Source: Rickettsia typhi
GTDB lineage: Bacteria > Pseudomonadota > Alphaproteobacteria > Rickettsiales > Rickettsiaceae
Direction of reading: 5' to 3'
Length of the DNA stretch: 64,000 nucleotides
NCBI GenBank assembly: GCA_945865485.1
Contig: CAMBEC010000002.1
Span: 126,501 to 190,500, forward strand
The notes beneath the pieces are model-generated. The model saw only the letters and a program-made list of their open reading frames with translations. It was not told the origin of the DNA and searched no databases. Shown here piece by piece: positions 34,484 through 43,846 of the stretch. Each line of letters opens with the position of its first letter. Positions within the stretch are counted from its first letter, which is position 1. The position numbers and the translations under genes were made by a program.

Positions 34484-35671
34484 ATGACTAAAAATCTACC
34501 ATTGTTACTTGTAATATCTCTACTAACATGTTGCGTAGAAGTGGATATTTCTGTACCAAGTTTTCCTGATATTTCAGACCATTTTAATATCTCAGATGGC
34601 TTAACCCAAATGACGATAGCCCTAAATTTCTTTGGGTTTTTCCTATCTAGCCTATTCTATGGCCCGTTGTCCGACACTTTTGGCAGACGCAAAATCATGA
34701 TAATTGGAAACGCAATAATGATGATAGGAGCCTGCGGCTGCTCCCTTTCAACCAGTATAGAATTTTTACTTTTTTCAAGGCTAATTCAAGGAATTGGAGC
34801 CGGAACTTCTGCCGTTGTTGCCTTTGCCATGGTTGCAGACGTTTACAACGCAGAAAAGTCAGCTAAGTTAATTGGCATGATGAATTCAATGATTACAGTT
34901 TTTATGTCTGCTGCTCCTATAGCTGGCAGCTTCATTAACAAATCTCTTGGCTGGAGGGGTAACTACACAACAATTGCTTTAATCTCCATTATATCTTGGA
35001 TAATGTTATATTATTGGTTACCTGAGACAAAGCACGACGTTGAGAAATTTGAACTTAAAAAAATTAAAAAAGACTATACACAACTTATGTTTAGTAAAGA
35101 ATTTTTCTATGCATCCATAACCCCAACTTTAGTATATGGAGGTTGGATGAGCTTTGTTGCATGCGGTTCATTCCTTTATATGGAAACATATAAACTACCT
35201 ATTATGTATTACGCTTTGCATCAAGGCTCCATTATTGGCGTATTTTGCATAACTAGTCTTTATTGTGAACAAATAAATAATTTTATTGGTATGAAGAATT
35301 CTGTAATTTATGGAACCATACTTGTTATGTTTGGATCAACGCTACTCCTTACTACGTCTATACTGTTTGATAGCGCCCCTTATATGACAACCATTTCTAT
35401 GACAATTTTTGGTATTGGTGCGGCAACTACTTATCCTGTTATATTTGCTAAATCAATGGACTTATTTCCCCATATCAAAGGCACAGCTTCATCGGCAATC
35501 ATGGCACTTCGTTCATTAATATGCTCTGTATTCGTTGCCATATCAAGCTACCTCTATTCAGGTAATCTTATTACAGTAGCTGCTATGGTACTACTGGCAG
35601 CAGTATTAACGTCACTAGTTACAATAAAGTTGTTGAAACTAATCCAGTTTGATATATTAGCTAAAGTTTAA
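34484..35671 (+). CDS. MFS transporter, Bcr/CflA-type
   Basis: This 395-residue protein has about twelve membrane helices and the Bcr/CflA pattern: CCVEVDISVPSFPDISDHF in helix 1, FYGPLSDTFGRRKIMI (MFS motif A) after helix 2, and RLIQGIGAGTSAVVAFAMVADVY in helix 4. These are usually drug-efflux pumps; in Rickettsiaceae related carriers may instead move metabolites. It is the last gene of the symporter-HIT-MFS operon. No truncation is seen. Confidence 0.88.
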   Translation: MTKNLPLLLVISLLTCCVEVDISVPSFPDISDHFNISDGLTQMTIALNFFGFFLSSLFYGPLSDTFGRRKIMIIGNAIMMIGACGCSLSTSIEFLLFSRLIQGIGAGTSAVVAFAMVADVYNAEKSAKLIGMMNSMITVFMSAAPIAGSFINKSLGWRGNYTTIALISIISWIMLYYWLPETKHDVEKFELKKIKKDYTQLMFSKEFFYASITPTLVYGGWMSFVACGSFLYMETYKLPIMYYALHQGSIIGVFCITSLYCEQINNFIGMKNSVIYGTILVMFGSTLLLTTSILFDSAPYMTTISMTIFGIGAATTYPVIFAKSMDLFPHIKGTASSAIMALRSLICSVFVAISSYLYSGNLITVAAMVLLAAVLTSLVTIKLLKLIQFDILAKV

Positions 35672-35712
35672 CATGTAGAGAGTACTAATCCTCCAAGCGT
35701 ACATGCACGGTA

Positions 35713-35795
35713 ATATCGAGCTTGGCCTGGTATCTTCTTCTGTTGTGGACACGCGGGGACACCGGAGGCATGTGAAGTATAGTCTGGCGGACTAA
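35713..35795. repeat. Degenerate dispersed-repeat copy
   Basis: ATCGAGCTTGGCCTGGTATCT on one side and TCTGGCGGAC on the other, with a GGAGGCATGTGAAG centre like that of the long copies. It occupies the gap between the MFS and RDD genes. Confidence 0.4.
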
Positions 35796-35885
35796 TTCAA
35801 TTTGCAACAAAAACGTAACTAAGAGCGATACTTTTACCCCCAACTAAATATTACTTAACACTCATTCAAGGATAGAGATCGCACT

Positions 35886-36398
35886 ATGAAGAAACAAATC
35901 GTCTATTCTAAATTCATTCCTAGAATTTTTGCAATGACAATAGACTTAATCATATTGTCTATTGTGCTCACACCGCTAATGAACATAATATCCCATTACG
36001 TATTTCTGTATTTTTTTAATGACTTTTTTGTTACTTATGGTGTGGATAGTTCTAATAGAGAAGCTTTTTCTACAGCAGTCAGAATGCCAGAGTTTGCAAG
36101 TTATCTCACAGCCGGTAGATTCATTTCATATTCAAGCGTACTATTTCTACTAAACACTATCTTCATGGCGGTTTATTTTATTACTTGCTGGAGAAAATTT
36201 GGAGCCACTCCTGGCAAAATGTTCATGCGAATGAAAATAGTTGATGCTGACACTATGGAAAGGCCATCTCTTCGCAGTCTAATCAAAAGATTTTTAGGAT
36301 ATATTACTGCCATAATTGGCATTTGGTCCATAGTGTTTAGTAAACGAAGCATGGCTATTCATGATAAAATCGCTAATACTATTGTAATTAAAAGTTAG
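35886..36398 (+). CDS. RDD family membrane protein
   Basis: This 170-residue protein has the RDD family layout: an N-terminal PRIFAMTIDLIILSIVL segment (R and D of the family name), a second hydrophobic stretch (about 78-97), the motif WRKFGATPGKMFMRMKIVD, and a last helix with ITAIIGIWSIVFSKRSMAIHDKIANT. RDD proteins are small integral membrane proteins of poorly known role, in some cases linked to ion transport. It is monocistronic, with AAGGA before the start. Confidence 0.88.
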   Translation: MKKQIVYSKFIPRIFAMTIDLIILSIVLTPLMNIISHYVFLYFFNDFFVTYGVDSSNREAFSTAVRMPEFASYLTAGRFISYSSVLFLLNTIFMAVYFITCWRKFGATPGKMFMRMKIVDADTMERPSLRSLIKRFLGYITAIIGIWSIVFSKRSMAIHDKIANTIVIKS

Positions 36399-36453
36399 GG
36401 TTAATGTAAGCTGGATGTGGATCACAGCCTAAGCACGAGATGACCTATTATTA

Positions 36454-36519
36454 GTCATGCCGGGCTTGACCAGGCATCTCAGGAGATAGAAGAAGATCCT
36501 GAATCAAGTTCAGGATGAC
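36454..36519. repeat. Dispersed palindromic repeat copy
   Basis: GTCATGCCGGGCTTGACC on the left and GAATCAAGTTCAGGATGAC on the right, with ATCTCAGGAGATAGAAGAAG between. The two arms are of different subtypes (CCGGGCTTGA versus CTGAACTTGA). It lies in the gene-free stretch 36399-37056. Confidence 0.85.
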
Positions 36520-36638
36520 TTACAAGAATAACAAACTGTGATGCCTAATAACACCCACAATCTCTTATATAACCTGAACTATGGATAAGGAATATGAGTC
36601 GTATAATTTTATACTGGGATGGGACTCGCTTACGCACC

Positions 36639-36727
36639 GTCATCCTGAATTTACTTCAGGATCTCATGAGATAGGAGAAGATTACTTGGTCGAAGAGACA
36701 TGCGAAACCCACTAAGTTCAGCATGAC
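36639..36727. repeat. Dispersed palindromic repeat copy (long form)
   Basis: GTCATCCTGAATTTACTTC and AAGTTCAGCATGAC enclose an expanded centre with GGTCGAAGAGACATGCGAA. A further right-arm fragment (GGATCAAGCCGGGTATGAC) follows at 36748-36766. The rest of the stretch 36399-37056 contains the promoter at 36948. Confidence 0.8.
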
Positions 36728-36947
36728 AGTAGATAAGAAGATACCGGATCAAGCCGGGTATGACTGTATTTCTTGCCGGACATAACTAAATCTAATATTT
36801 ATCTTATCCATAGTTGGGGTTATATATCGTCCTAAAAACCAAAAAAAATAAATGGCCAATAAATTCGTAGGTTTATTAGTTACTAGTTTTTACACATATC
36901 CGTGCCATTTCTTAACGATTAGAGCTAACAAAACTTAGTTTTTTTAT

Positions 36948-36976
36948 TTGACAAGCTATATGAAAATAGTTATTAC
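36948..36976 (+). promoter_or_regulatory. Promoter of the 371-residue protein gene
   Basis: TTGACA (36948-36953) and TATTAC (36971-36976) with a 17-base spacer, about 80 bases before the start; AAGGAG at 37042-37047 is a strong ribosome-binding site nine bases before the ATG. Confidence 0.7.
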
Positions 36977-37056
36977 TTACATTTCATATAACTTACTAAA
37001 TATTAGCGTTCGCGTGATAATATTTAATACAAATAAAATTTAAGGAGAATAACATT

Positions 37057-38172
37057 ATGAAAGAGACAAGCAAAAAGAAAGAACTAGATTTTCTTAAGTC
37101 ATTACCTAGTGCACAACCAAAACAATTAACGCTATCTTTTCCTAATGGATGCACTTCGAATCAAGGAAGTTATACCCATTACCCTATGCCACACAACCCA
37201 TTAAAGTTGGAATGGCTTAATTTCTTGAAAGAAATCAGCAAAACAAAAAATGGTGACACTTTGACCTTATTTTTAGACTGTAACTATATGAGCTTAAAAC
37301 ATATAGAAACCCTATTAAAAGTAGTTCAGCTAAGTAATTGTAGTGTGAAAGAAGTCGCCATGCATAATATCGATGCGCTTTTATCCTATTCTTTAGAGCC
37401 ATCACTATGTGTAACTTCTAATAAACCAGATTTGCTCAGTTCTAGCCTATCTAATTCTGAAATATTTAAGTCTGCTTTGTCTAAATCCGTCTTGTCTCAG
37501 TCTGTTATGGTGTCAAATTCTATTTTTGCCCAACTAGCACAAGAAGAACAAGAAGTTCTGGCAAAAAGCCTACCTCTTTTACTAGAAAAAGCTCTTAAAG
37601 TTAATTTATCTGATTTACCTTTAGGATCGTCGACATGTGATTTTATGTTCAGTATTCTAAATAACCTAAAATGCAGTGAGTTAGCAATTTCAGCATCAGT
37701 ACATAATGCTATGGATATGAGTATGATCCCAGATTACTTGAATTTCTTTATATCCCAAAATAAGCACATAGCTAAACTCGATATTTCTAAAATTTGTCAA
37801 ACGATAGGCACAGATGTTTTATCAGAAGCTGTAGTATTAGGGTGCTATGATAACCCAAGAATAGAAGTAAAATACTCAGATGTAATGTATTCTAAAAATA
37901 ATATACCATTTAACTTTAAATACTATTTTGATTTATCTGAAATTAGAATGGAACCGATAAAGGAAGACTTTATAAAGTCACTATTACAGGTAGCCCACAA
38001 GTTGGCTACTAAACTAGGATTTCCTAAAGAAACTATAGCTCATATCATGCATGATTATGTTGATCCATATCATTACATGGAGACAACAAGTATGTTCCAA
38101 CCTGATGGGCAGCATATCACCGCTCTATTAGGATTAGACCATACTACTGATATTGTTGCTGATTTTTCGTAA
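37057..38172 (+). CDS. Unrecognised 371-residue cytosolic-type protein
   Basis: No family was recognised. The protein begins with a polar, basic segment (KETSKKKELDF), contains leucine-rich stretches alternating with short beta-like segments (DTLTLFLDCNYMSLKHIETLL, then LKCSELAISASVHNAM and KHIAKLDISKICQ) reminiscent of a loose leucine-rich-repeat solenoid, and a Ser-rich part (about 130-150). There is no signal peptide or membrane helix. It has its own good promoter, ribosome-binding site and strong terminator, so it is expressed as a single gene. A lineage-specific or host-directed protein is possible, but nothing in the sequence proves it. Confidence 0.65.
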   Translation: MKETSKKKELDFLKSLPSAQPKQLTLSFPNGCTSNQGSYTHYPMPHNPLKLEWLNFLKEISKTKNGDTLTLFLDCNYMSLKHIETLLKVVQLSNCSVKEVAMHNIDALLSYSLEPSLCVTSNKPDLLSSSLSNSEIFKSALSKSVLSQSVMVSNSIFAQLAQEEQEVLAKSLPLLLEKALKVNLSDLPLGSSTCDFMFSILNNLKCSELAISASVHNAMDMSMIPDYLNFFISQNKHIAKLDISKICQTIGTDVLSEAVVLGCYDNPRIEVKYSDVMYSKNNIPFNFKYYFDLSEIRMEPIKEDFIKSLLQVAHKLATKLGFPKETIAHIMHDYVDPYHYMETTSMFQPDGQHITALLGLDHTTDIVADFS

Positions 38173-38243
38173 ATTCATAATCTGAGCAATTTGTCTTGCC
38201 CTATATAATAGCATAAGTACGTAATTCTATTTTTGCTTTCATT

Positions 38244-38293
38244 GTTACCAGTTCATAATTATTTCCTTTGTGGGTTATGAGCTGGTAACTTTT
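38244..38293 (+). terminator. Strong terminator
   Basis: GTTACCAGTTCATAA (38244-38258) pairs with TTATGAGCTGGTAAC (38275-38289), 15 bp with one G-T wobble, then TTTTATTTTTATT. It ends the 371-residue protein gene. Confidence 0.92.
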
Positions 38294-38437
38294 ATTTTTA
38301 TTACTAATTAGTAAATTAAGTTCCCATAAAATGTTTAAGAAAAATAAACTTATTGCATCACCGTTCTTGATTTTGTTATACTAAATTGGTATTATCCAAC
38401 ATCTGGGAAGGACCCTATATCTTAATAACAATGCAAC

Positions 38438-39367
38438 ATGGATAATGTTTTTCACAGCGTATTGCCAATATTTTTAATCGCATTCTTAGGAAGCGTGATT
38501 AGAAGAAAATGGCTAACTTCCGACGAGTTTTGGCGTGGTCTAGAGAAATTATCTTTCTATGTTTTGTTTCCAACAGTCTTATTCGAACATAGTTCAAAAG
38601 TGGATTTTACTTCATCGGAATTCCTAAGGCTAACAATTGCACTAGTAGTTGGTAACTTAATTGTAGCCACCGCGCTTATTGTTTATCAAGCAAGAACAAA
38701 TTACGATAAAATACAATTTACTTCTGTATTCCAAGGAGCGACTCGGTATAATAATTATATCTTTTTCTCTGTTGGCGCAGCCCTGTTTGGCTCAAACGGA
38801 CTTACCATTATCGCTACAATTTCACCTTACTTACTGATCCTGACAAACATTACAGCTATAATGTCTTTTTATTATTATTTACCTAAAGAAGGCAACTTAA
38901 CTAAAAGAAAAAGCTTAGCTATAATGACTAAATCAATTATGGGAAACCCATTTATATTAGCTAGTTTAGCTGGTTTTATGTTTAATTATTTAGGATTGAC
39001 CCTAAATCTAGGAATTTATAATACTCTTGAAACTATAGCAGATTCAGCTTTCGCAATTGGCATGCTAATTGTTGGTGCTGGAATAAAATTCAAAATTGAG
39101 CCTGAATATTTCAAACAGATAGCTCTGACTAGTGCTGTTAAATTAATAGCCACCCCTATTATAACTTTTATTATATTGTGGTTAATGTCAGTGAGTGGAA
39201 CGGCAAAATCTGTAGGTATACTCTTTAGTTGCCTACCGTGCGCTACCTCTTCTTATATTTTATCAAGGCAACTTGGAGGGGATCCGGAAACAATGTCTTC
39301 AATAATAACCTTTACAACCGTCTTTTCAATCTTGTCATTATCAACTCTAGTGTATATCCTAGGCTAA
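38438..39367 (+). CDS. AEC family transporter
   Basis: This 309-residue membrane protein has about ten hydrophobic helices and matches the auxin efflux carrier (AEC) family: LPIFLIAFLGSVIRRKW near the N-terminus, FQGATRYNNYIFFS in the middle, and the C-terminal LPCATSSYILSRQLGGDPETMSSIITFTT region. Bacterial AEC members move malate, malonate and related dicarboxylates. It lies 28 bases before maeB, which suggests that a malate-type substrate is brought in and then decarboxylated; this is inferred from the pairing. Confidence 0.88.
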   Translation: MDNVFHSVLPIFLIAFLGSVIRRKWLTSDEFWRGLEKLSFYVLFPTVLFEHSSKVDFTSSEFLRLTIALVVGNLIVATALIVYQARTNYDKIQFTSVFQGATRYNNYIFFSVGAALFGSNGLTIIATISPYLLILTNITAIMSFYYYLPKEGNLTKRKSLAIMTKSIMGNPFILASLAGFMFNYLGLTLNLGIYNTLETIADSAFAIGMLIVGAGIKFKIEPEYFKQIALTSAVKLIATPIITFIILWLMSVSGTAKSVGILFSCLPCATSSYILSRQLGGDPETMSSIITFTTVFSILSLSTLVYILG

Positions 39368-39395
39368 ATACGTAACATTAGTTTAGGATAAAACT

Positions 39396-41714
39396 ATGGA
39401 TAATTCAAAGTCACCCGAATATCTCAAAGCGTTGGAATATCATCAATCTGGCAAACCTGGCAAAATAGCCTTGCGACCAACAAAGCCTCTTGATACTCAG
39501 CAAGACTTGGCTCTAGCTTACTCGCCGGGCGTTGCTGCTCCATGCCTTGAGATCCAAAAGAATCCAGATGATATTTATAAATACACAGCCAGAGGTAATA
39601 CTGTAGCTATTATTTCAAATGGTACAGCCGTCTTGGGGCTTGGAGCCATTGGAGCTGCAGCTTCTAAACCTGTAATGGAAGGAAAAGCCGTATTATTTAA
39701 AAAATTTGCTGATATTGATGGTTTTGATGTTCAAGTAGACTGTACTGATCCAGATGAATTTATAAATGTAGTAAAGCATCTCGGATATAGCTGGGGTGGA
39801 ATCAACCTAGAAGATATTAAAGCACCAGAATGTTTCATCATAGAAGAAAAATTAAAAGAATACATGGATATACCAGTATTCCACGATGATCAGCATGGAA
39901 CAGCAATTATAACTGCAGCAGGACTTATAAATGCCGCATTCTTAACTGATCGTAAATTATCAGACCTTAAAATTGTGGTAAATGGCGCTGGAGCTGCTGC
40001 GATTGCGTGCATTAACCTAATTATTTCTCTTGGAGCAAATAAAAATAACATCATTTTATGTGATACAAAAGGTGTGATCTACAAAGGACGAACCGATGGT
40101 ATGAATAAGTGGAAAGAAGCAAAAGCTTCTGAGACAAAATGCCGTACTCTTGCAGAGGCAATGGTTGGGGCTAACGTATTTTTAGGTTTATCAGTTAAGG
40201 GAGCTGTAACGGCAGAGATGGTTGCATCCATGTCTTCTTCTCCTATAATATTTGCTATGGCCAACCCTGATCCAGAAATTACCCCAGCAGATATTAGATC
40301 TGTTCGAGATGATGCAATTATTGCTACAGGCAGATCTGATTATAATAATCAGATTAATAACGTAATGGGCTTTCCTTACATTTTTAGGGGAGCACTTGAT
40401 GTACGCGCGAAATGTATTAATGAAGAAATGAAAATAGCCGCAGCAACTGCAATAGCAGAGCTCGCAAGACTCCCTGTTCCAGGAGAAGTATATAGAGCAT
40501 ACGGTTCCGGGCATAAATCATTTGGTCCGAATTATATTATCCCTGTACCGTTTGATCCAAGATTAATCACCACAATTCCTGTGGCAGTAGCACAGGCTGC
40601 AATTGCTTCTGGCGTGACAAAAATTAAAACTTTAGATGTTAAAGCCTACAAAGCAGAATTAGCCAGTAGACTTAACCCTACTTCTTCATATATGCATTTT
40701 GTATATGAAAGGATTCAACATTCCGAAATGCAAAGAGTTATCTTTGCAGAAGGAGAAGAAGAGGAAGTAATTAAAGCAGCCATGATGATGAGAGATGAAC
40801 ATTATGGTAAGCCTATTATTGTTGGCAGGAAATCAAAAATCGATCCAATCGTTGCAAGTCTAGGCGAAGGCTATAATCTGGAAGGAATAACGGTTATGAA
40901 CGCTGCTATAAATAAAAATATAGATATATATATTGAGTATCTATATCAAAAACTCCAGAGAAAGGGCTACATTCATAGAGACTGCGCAAGGATGGTAAAA
41001 ACAGATCGTAATGTCTTTGCTGCTTGTATGATTGCATGCGGCGATGCAGACGCTATGGTTACTGGAACAACAAAAAGTTACTTCAATTGTCTAGATGATA
41101 TATGTAAGGTAATACAACCAAAGCAAAACAAGAGAATTCTTGGATATTCTATCCTATTGTCAAATAAGCATAATGTCATTATTGCTGACAATACCGCATG
41201 CGAGTTTCCCCTTGCCCAAGACCTTGTTGAAATTACTATCCAAACGGCCCAAGCTGCTAAAATTTTGGGATTTAAACCTAGAGTCGCCGTGGTATCCTTC
41301 TCCAACTTTGGTAATCCGATGCGTGAAAAAACCAGTAGAGTTCGTGATGCAGTTGCTGTCTTAGATAAAATGGATTTAGATTTCGAGTATGACGGAGAAA
41401 TGTCCGTAGATGTTGCTTTGAACCCTAATTTACGTAAATTATACCCATTCTGTAAATTAACTGGGCCAGCTAATGTATTGATTATGCCAGGACTTCATTC
41501 TGCAGCAATTTCTACTCATTTGTTAGAAGAACTTGCTGGTGGAATATTTATCGGCCCAATTTTAGATGGGTTTGAGTATCCAGTACAAATAGTTGCTATG
41601 GGAGCCTCGGCAAGTGATATTTTAAAAGTTTCTGCATTTGCAGCAATCGATGCAATAAATGCAAAAAAAGATAAGAAAACTAAGGAACCCAAAAAAGCAA
41701 TTAACCTAAACTAG
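39396..41714 (+). CDS. maeB: NADP-dependent malic enzyme with phosphotransacetylase-like domain
   Basis: This 772-residue protein has a malic-enzyme domain (about 1-420) with [49 protein letters not shown] and the NAD(P)-binding [14 protein letters not shown] phosphotransacetylase-like domain follows (about 430-765), with [27 protein letters not shown] and [13 protein letters not shown]. This fusion is typical of MaeB. It converts malate to pyruvate with NADPH; the C-terminal domain is usually regulatory. It follows an AEC transporter closely and both domains appear intact. Confidence 0.95.
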   Translation: MDNSKSPEYLKALEYHQSGKPGKIALRPTKPLDTQQDLALAYSPGVAAPCLEIQKNPDDIYKYTARGNTVAIISNGTAVLGLGAIGAAASKPVMEGKAVLFKKFADIDGFDVQVDCTDPDEFINVVKHLGYSWGGINLEDIKAPECFIIEEKLKEYMDIPVFHDDQHGTAIITAAGLINAAFLTDRKLSDLKIVVNGAGAAAIACINLIISLGANKNNIILCDTKGVIYKGRTDGMNKWKEAKASETKCRTLAEAMVGANVFLGLSVKGAVTAEMVASMSSSPIIFAMANPDPEITPADIRSVRDDAIIATGRSDYNNQINNVMGFPYIFRGALDVRAKCINEEMKIAAATAIAELARLPVPGEVYRAYGSGHKSFGPNYIIPVPFDPRLITTIPVAVAQAAIASGVTKIKTLDVKAYKAELASRLNPTSSYMHFVYERIQHSEMQRVIFAEGEEEEVIKAAMMMRDEHYGKPIIVGRKSKIDPIVASLGEGYNLEGITVMNAAINKNIDIYIEYLYQKLQRKGYIHRDCARMVKTDRNVFAACMIACGDADAMVTGTTKSYFNCLDDICKVIQPKQNKRILGYSILLSNKHNVIIADNTACEFPLAQDLVEITIQTAQAAKILGFKPRVAVVSFSNFGNPMREKTSRVRDAVAVLDKMDLDFEYDGEMSVDVALNPNLRKLYPFCKLTGPANVLIMPGLHSAAISTHLLEELAGGIFIGPILDGFEYPVQIVAMGASASDILKVSAFAAIDAINAKKDKKTKEPKKAINLN

Positions 41715-41757
41715 GGATAAAAATATAGTTTTGTATAAGGCTGCTTACACACGCACA

Positions 41758-41920
41758 GTCATGCTGAGCTTGTTTGAAGCGCAGCCTGCCTCTTGGCCTA
41801 AAATGAACAAAACTACTCATCCCTAGGCTTGTAAGTAATCATGAATTTATTGGGCTTCGTATGCCTTCGGCCCAGGATCTTATGAAACAGAAGAAGACCC
41901 CGGATCAACCCCTGGATGAC
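41758..41920. repeat. Two adjacent dispersed-repeat copies
   Basis: A partial copy starts with GTCATGCTGAGCTTGTTTGA at 41758 and contains CCTCTTGGCC; a long-form copy runs from 41839 (TCATGAATTTATTGGGCTTC) to GGATCAACCCCTGGATGAC at 41920. The gene-free stretch 41715-42200 has no credible ORF. Confidence 0.7.
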
Positions 41921-42200
41921 TAGTGTTTACTCTTGATGACTTTACAATATGACAACTATGTGGCCTAACAAACTACTGATCTCTTATCCCTAGTTCAGGT
42001 TGTTATTATTTCAAGTGCCACGCGCAGTGTCTTCTCCGATTTAAAGCTTGTGAGAACAGCTAAGGAGCAGAACTCGGAACGAATTACATACTTGGCAATG
42101 TCATCGTTATCATAGACCTACTTCGCACGATTAAGTCATTCAGGAACTTGGCAAGGGATCTCATAAAATAAAATGGCCTTTTATTTTAACAATTAACGTC

Positions 42201-42605
42201 CTAGCTAATAGAAGTTTGCTGAAAAGAATGCGTTATATCCTCAACTGAATCACCTGTCTCCCCAATCACGAAGATATCGCCATTATCGTCTACACTAAGT
42301 AATCCGGCGTTATTTATAGTTGAGGTTGTCCGAACATCTTCATTTGTAATAAAATCAGGGCCAGAATCTTCAGATTCACCAAGAAAACCATCATTATCTA
42401 TCGGAACTATCTGAATATTTTGGTTTGCAGCTACAGTAGTTACGGGAGTTTCATCATCAGAACTATCAAATTTTTCAATGTCGTTCGTTAAAGCTTTGCT
42501 CTTAGAAATTTTTTGTGATTTTTTTTCTATTGTTTTCCTATTTACCTTTGTTAAAGATGCTTTCAGATCCGTTTTTATTTTTTCGAGTAACTTTGCTTTA
42601 GCCAT
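42201..42605 (-). CDS. Unrecognised small acidic protein
   Basis: This 134-residue protein has a basic first third (KAKLLEKIKTDLKASLTKVNRK), then a strongly acidic, Ser/Asp/Asn-rich remainder with short beta-like pieces (DNDGFLGESEDSGPDF, LSVDDNGDIFVIGETGDS). It has no signal peptide, membrane segment or recognised domain and appears largely disordered. Codon-length openness and an ATG start favour a real gene, but it stands alone among repeats, so expression is uncertain. Confidence 0.5.
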   Translation of the reverse strand: MAKAKLLEKIKTDLKASLTKVNRKTIEKKSQKISKSKALTNDIEKFDSSDDETPVTTVAANQNIQIVPIDNDGFLGESEDSGPDFITNEDVRTTSTINNAGLLSVDDNGDIFVIGETGDSVEDITHSFQQTSIS

Positions 42606-42814
42606 ATTTTTTATATTTTTCTAGATTAATAACTTATCCTATTCATAAGGAGTATATTGGTATAGTCGAATCAAAATAAGATTCAAGTAATTTTTATATA
42701 TTTAACCGGAGATTATATAAATAACTTTGATTTAATTACTAATAACGTGAATTTGATGTAAGAAATCATAGCAATTCTGGGTTGTTTAACCTACCATTCC
42801 TTGAAACAAACCAC

Positions 42815-42906
42815 CATCACTGAGCTTAATCCTGGATCTTTTTATTACTCCGAAAGAGACCTTAGACCAAGAGGCCGGCTGAAGTTTCAAGCGAGTTCAG
42901 GATGAC
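42815..42906. repeat. Dispersed-repeat copy (long, degenerate)
   Basis: CATCACTGAGCTTAATCC with GGATCT on the left and GCGAGTTCAGGATGAC on the right, with a centre containing CCAAGAGGCCGGCTGAAG. It is the first of a cluster in the gene-free stretch 42606-43846. Confidence 0.65.
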
Positions 42907-42926
42907 TACATTTGAGCGTATATATT

Positions 42927-43086
42927 GCCATACTGGACTTGATCCGGTATCTCAGGAGGTCGAAGGAGATCCTGAAACAAGTTCAGGATGACTAGACTAC
43001 ACTTAGGCCGTATCTATTTGTCATACCGGACTTGATCCGGTATCTCAGGAGGTCGAAGGAGATCCTGAAACAAGTTCAGGATGACT
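42927..43086. repeat. Tandem pair of nearly identical dispersed-repeat copies
   Basis: Copies at 42927-42992 and 43020-43086 both read ACTTGATCCGGTATCTCAGG, then AGGTCGAAGGAGATCC and CAAGTTCAGGATGACTA; they differ at only a few positions. Their arms are of different subtypes, as in the 36454 copy. This points to recent local duplication. Confidence 0.9.
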
Positions 43087-43415
43087 ATGCTGTTGGAGCA
43101 TAGGCAGGAGGGCCTGGGGAAGCACCGCAAGTTCAGCAGAACTGGTATGTAGGCACGTTTTTTAACTAATTTATTAGTACGACAGAGATGTAGGACCACT
43201 TTAGTCGTTGAGCAAAGTTCACCTTCGAGAACCTTTTTTTAAAGTGGAACCAGTCTAACAACACCACGATGTTGCCAGGGACCGGCTCTAATAGAATTTT
43301 CATAGTCCAGAGGATTTTTTATCTACTCTAACCTACCAAGTAGCCCTAGCGTGGATTCTAGTACAAAACTTATTCAACATCAACCATGTAAATATAAATT
43401 ATACCCACGACCGTT

Positions 43416-43540
43416 GTCATACCTAACTCACTTGAAGCTTGCGCCTGCCTCTGCCTATGCTTCCAAACGGCATAGTCCTCCTGAACTTGTTTCAGGATCT
43501 CCTGCGACGGCCGGAGATAGCGGATCAAGTCCGGTATGAC
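43416..43540. repeat. Dispersed-repeat copies upstream of the ompB terminator
   Basis: A partial copy starts with GTCATACCTAACTCACTTGA at 43416. A full copy spans 43475-43540: GTCCTCCTGAACTTGTTTC, AGGATCTCC, then GCGGATCAAGTCCGGTATGAC. Another partial arm (GTCATCCAGAGTTTGACTGA) follows near 43560. The short plus-strand frames here are products of these repeats; nothing else is recognisable between 43087 and 43730. Confidence 0.75.
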
Positions 43541-43736
43541 AATCTATAAGAATAAGCTAGTCATCCAGAGTTTGACTGAAGCTGCGCTTGCCCTCTGGCC
43601 TATGGATCTCAGATGGGCAGCAGATGCTCCTCTTCACAAGGCCCGGGCTGCTCCCCCCGCGGAGCAGTGTTGCGTTGCCTCCCCCTTGAAGTGGTCACCC
43701 CATGAGCAGGACAGGATTGACTATATATATGATACA

Positions 43737-43771
43737 TAAAAAAACCTCTGCAACAATAAAGCTGCAGAGGT
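43737..43771 (-). terminator. Terminator of ompB
   Basis: ACCTCTGCA (43744-43752) pairs with TGCAGAGGT (43763-43771); on the minus strand the stem is followed by at least seven T. It lies about 75 bases beyond the ompB stop. Confidence 0.92.
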
Positions 43772-43808
43772 CAAATAAGTTTATGATTTATACCAAATCA
43801 TAAGTCGC

Positions 43809-43840
43809 TGGGGTTAAAGGAACGAATTCCCTTAGCCCCA
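43809..43840 (-). other. Second hairpin directly after ompB
   Basis: TGGGGTTAAAGG (43809-43820) pairs with CCCTTAGCCCCA (43829-43840) with wobble pairs, six bases beyond the ompB stop. It may protect the 3' end of the mRNA before the true terminator. Confidence 0.6.
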
Positions 43841-43846
43841 TTAGAA

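Noticed and set aside
43014..43739. Short frames on both strands before the ompB terminator
   Set aside because: They read through dispersed-repeat copies and have no protein-like conservation pattern.
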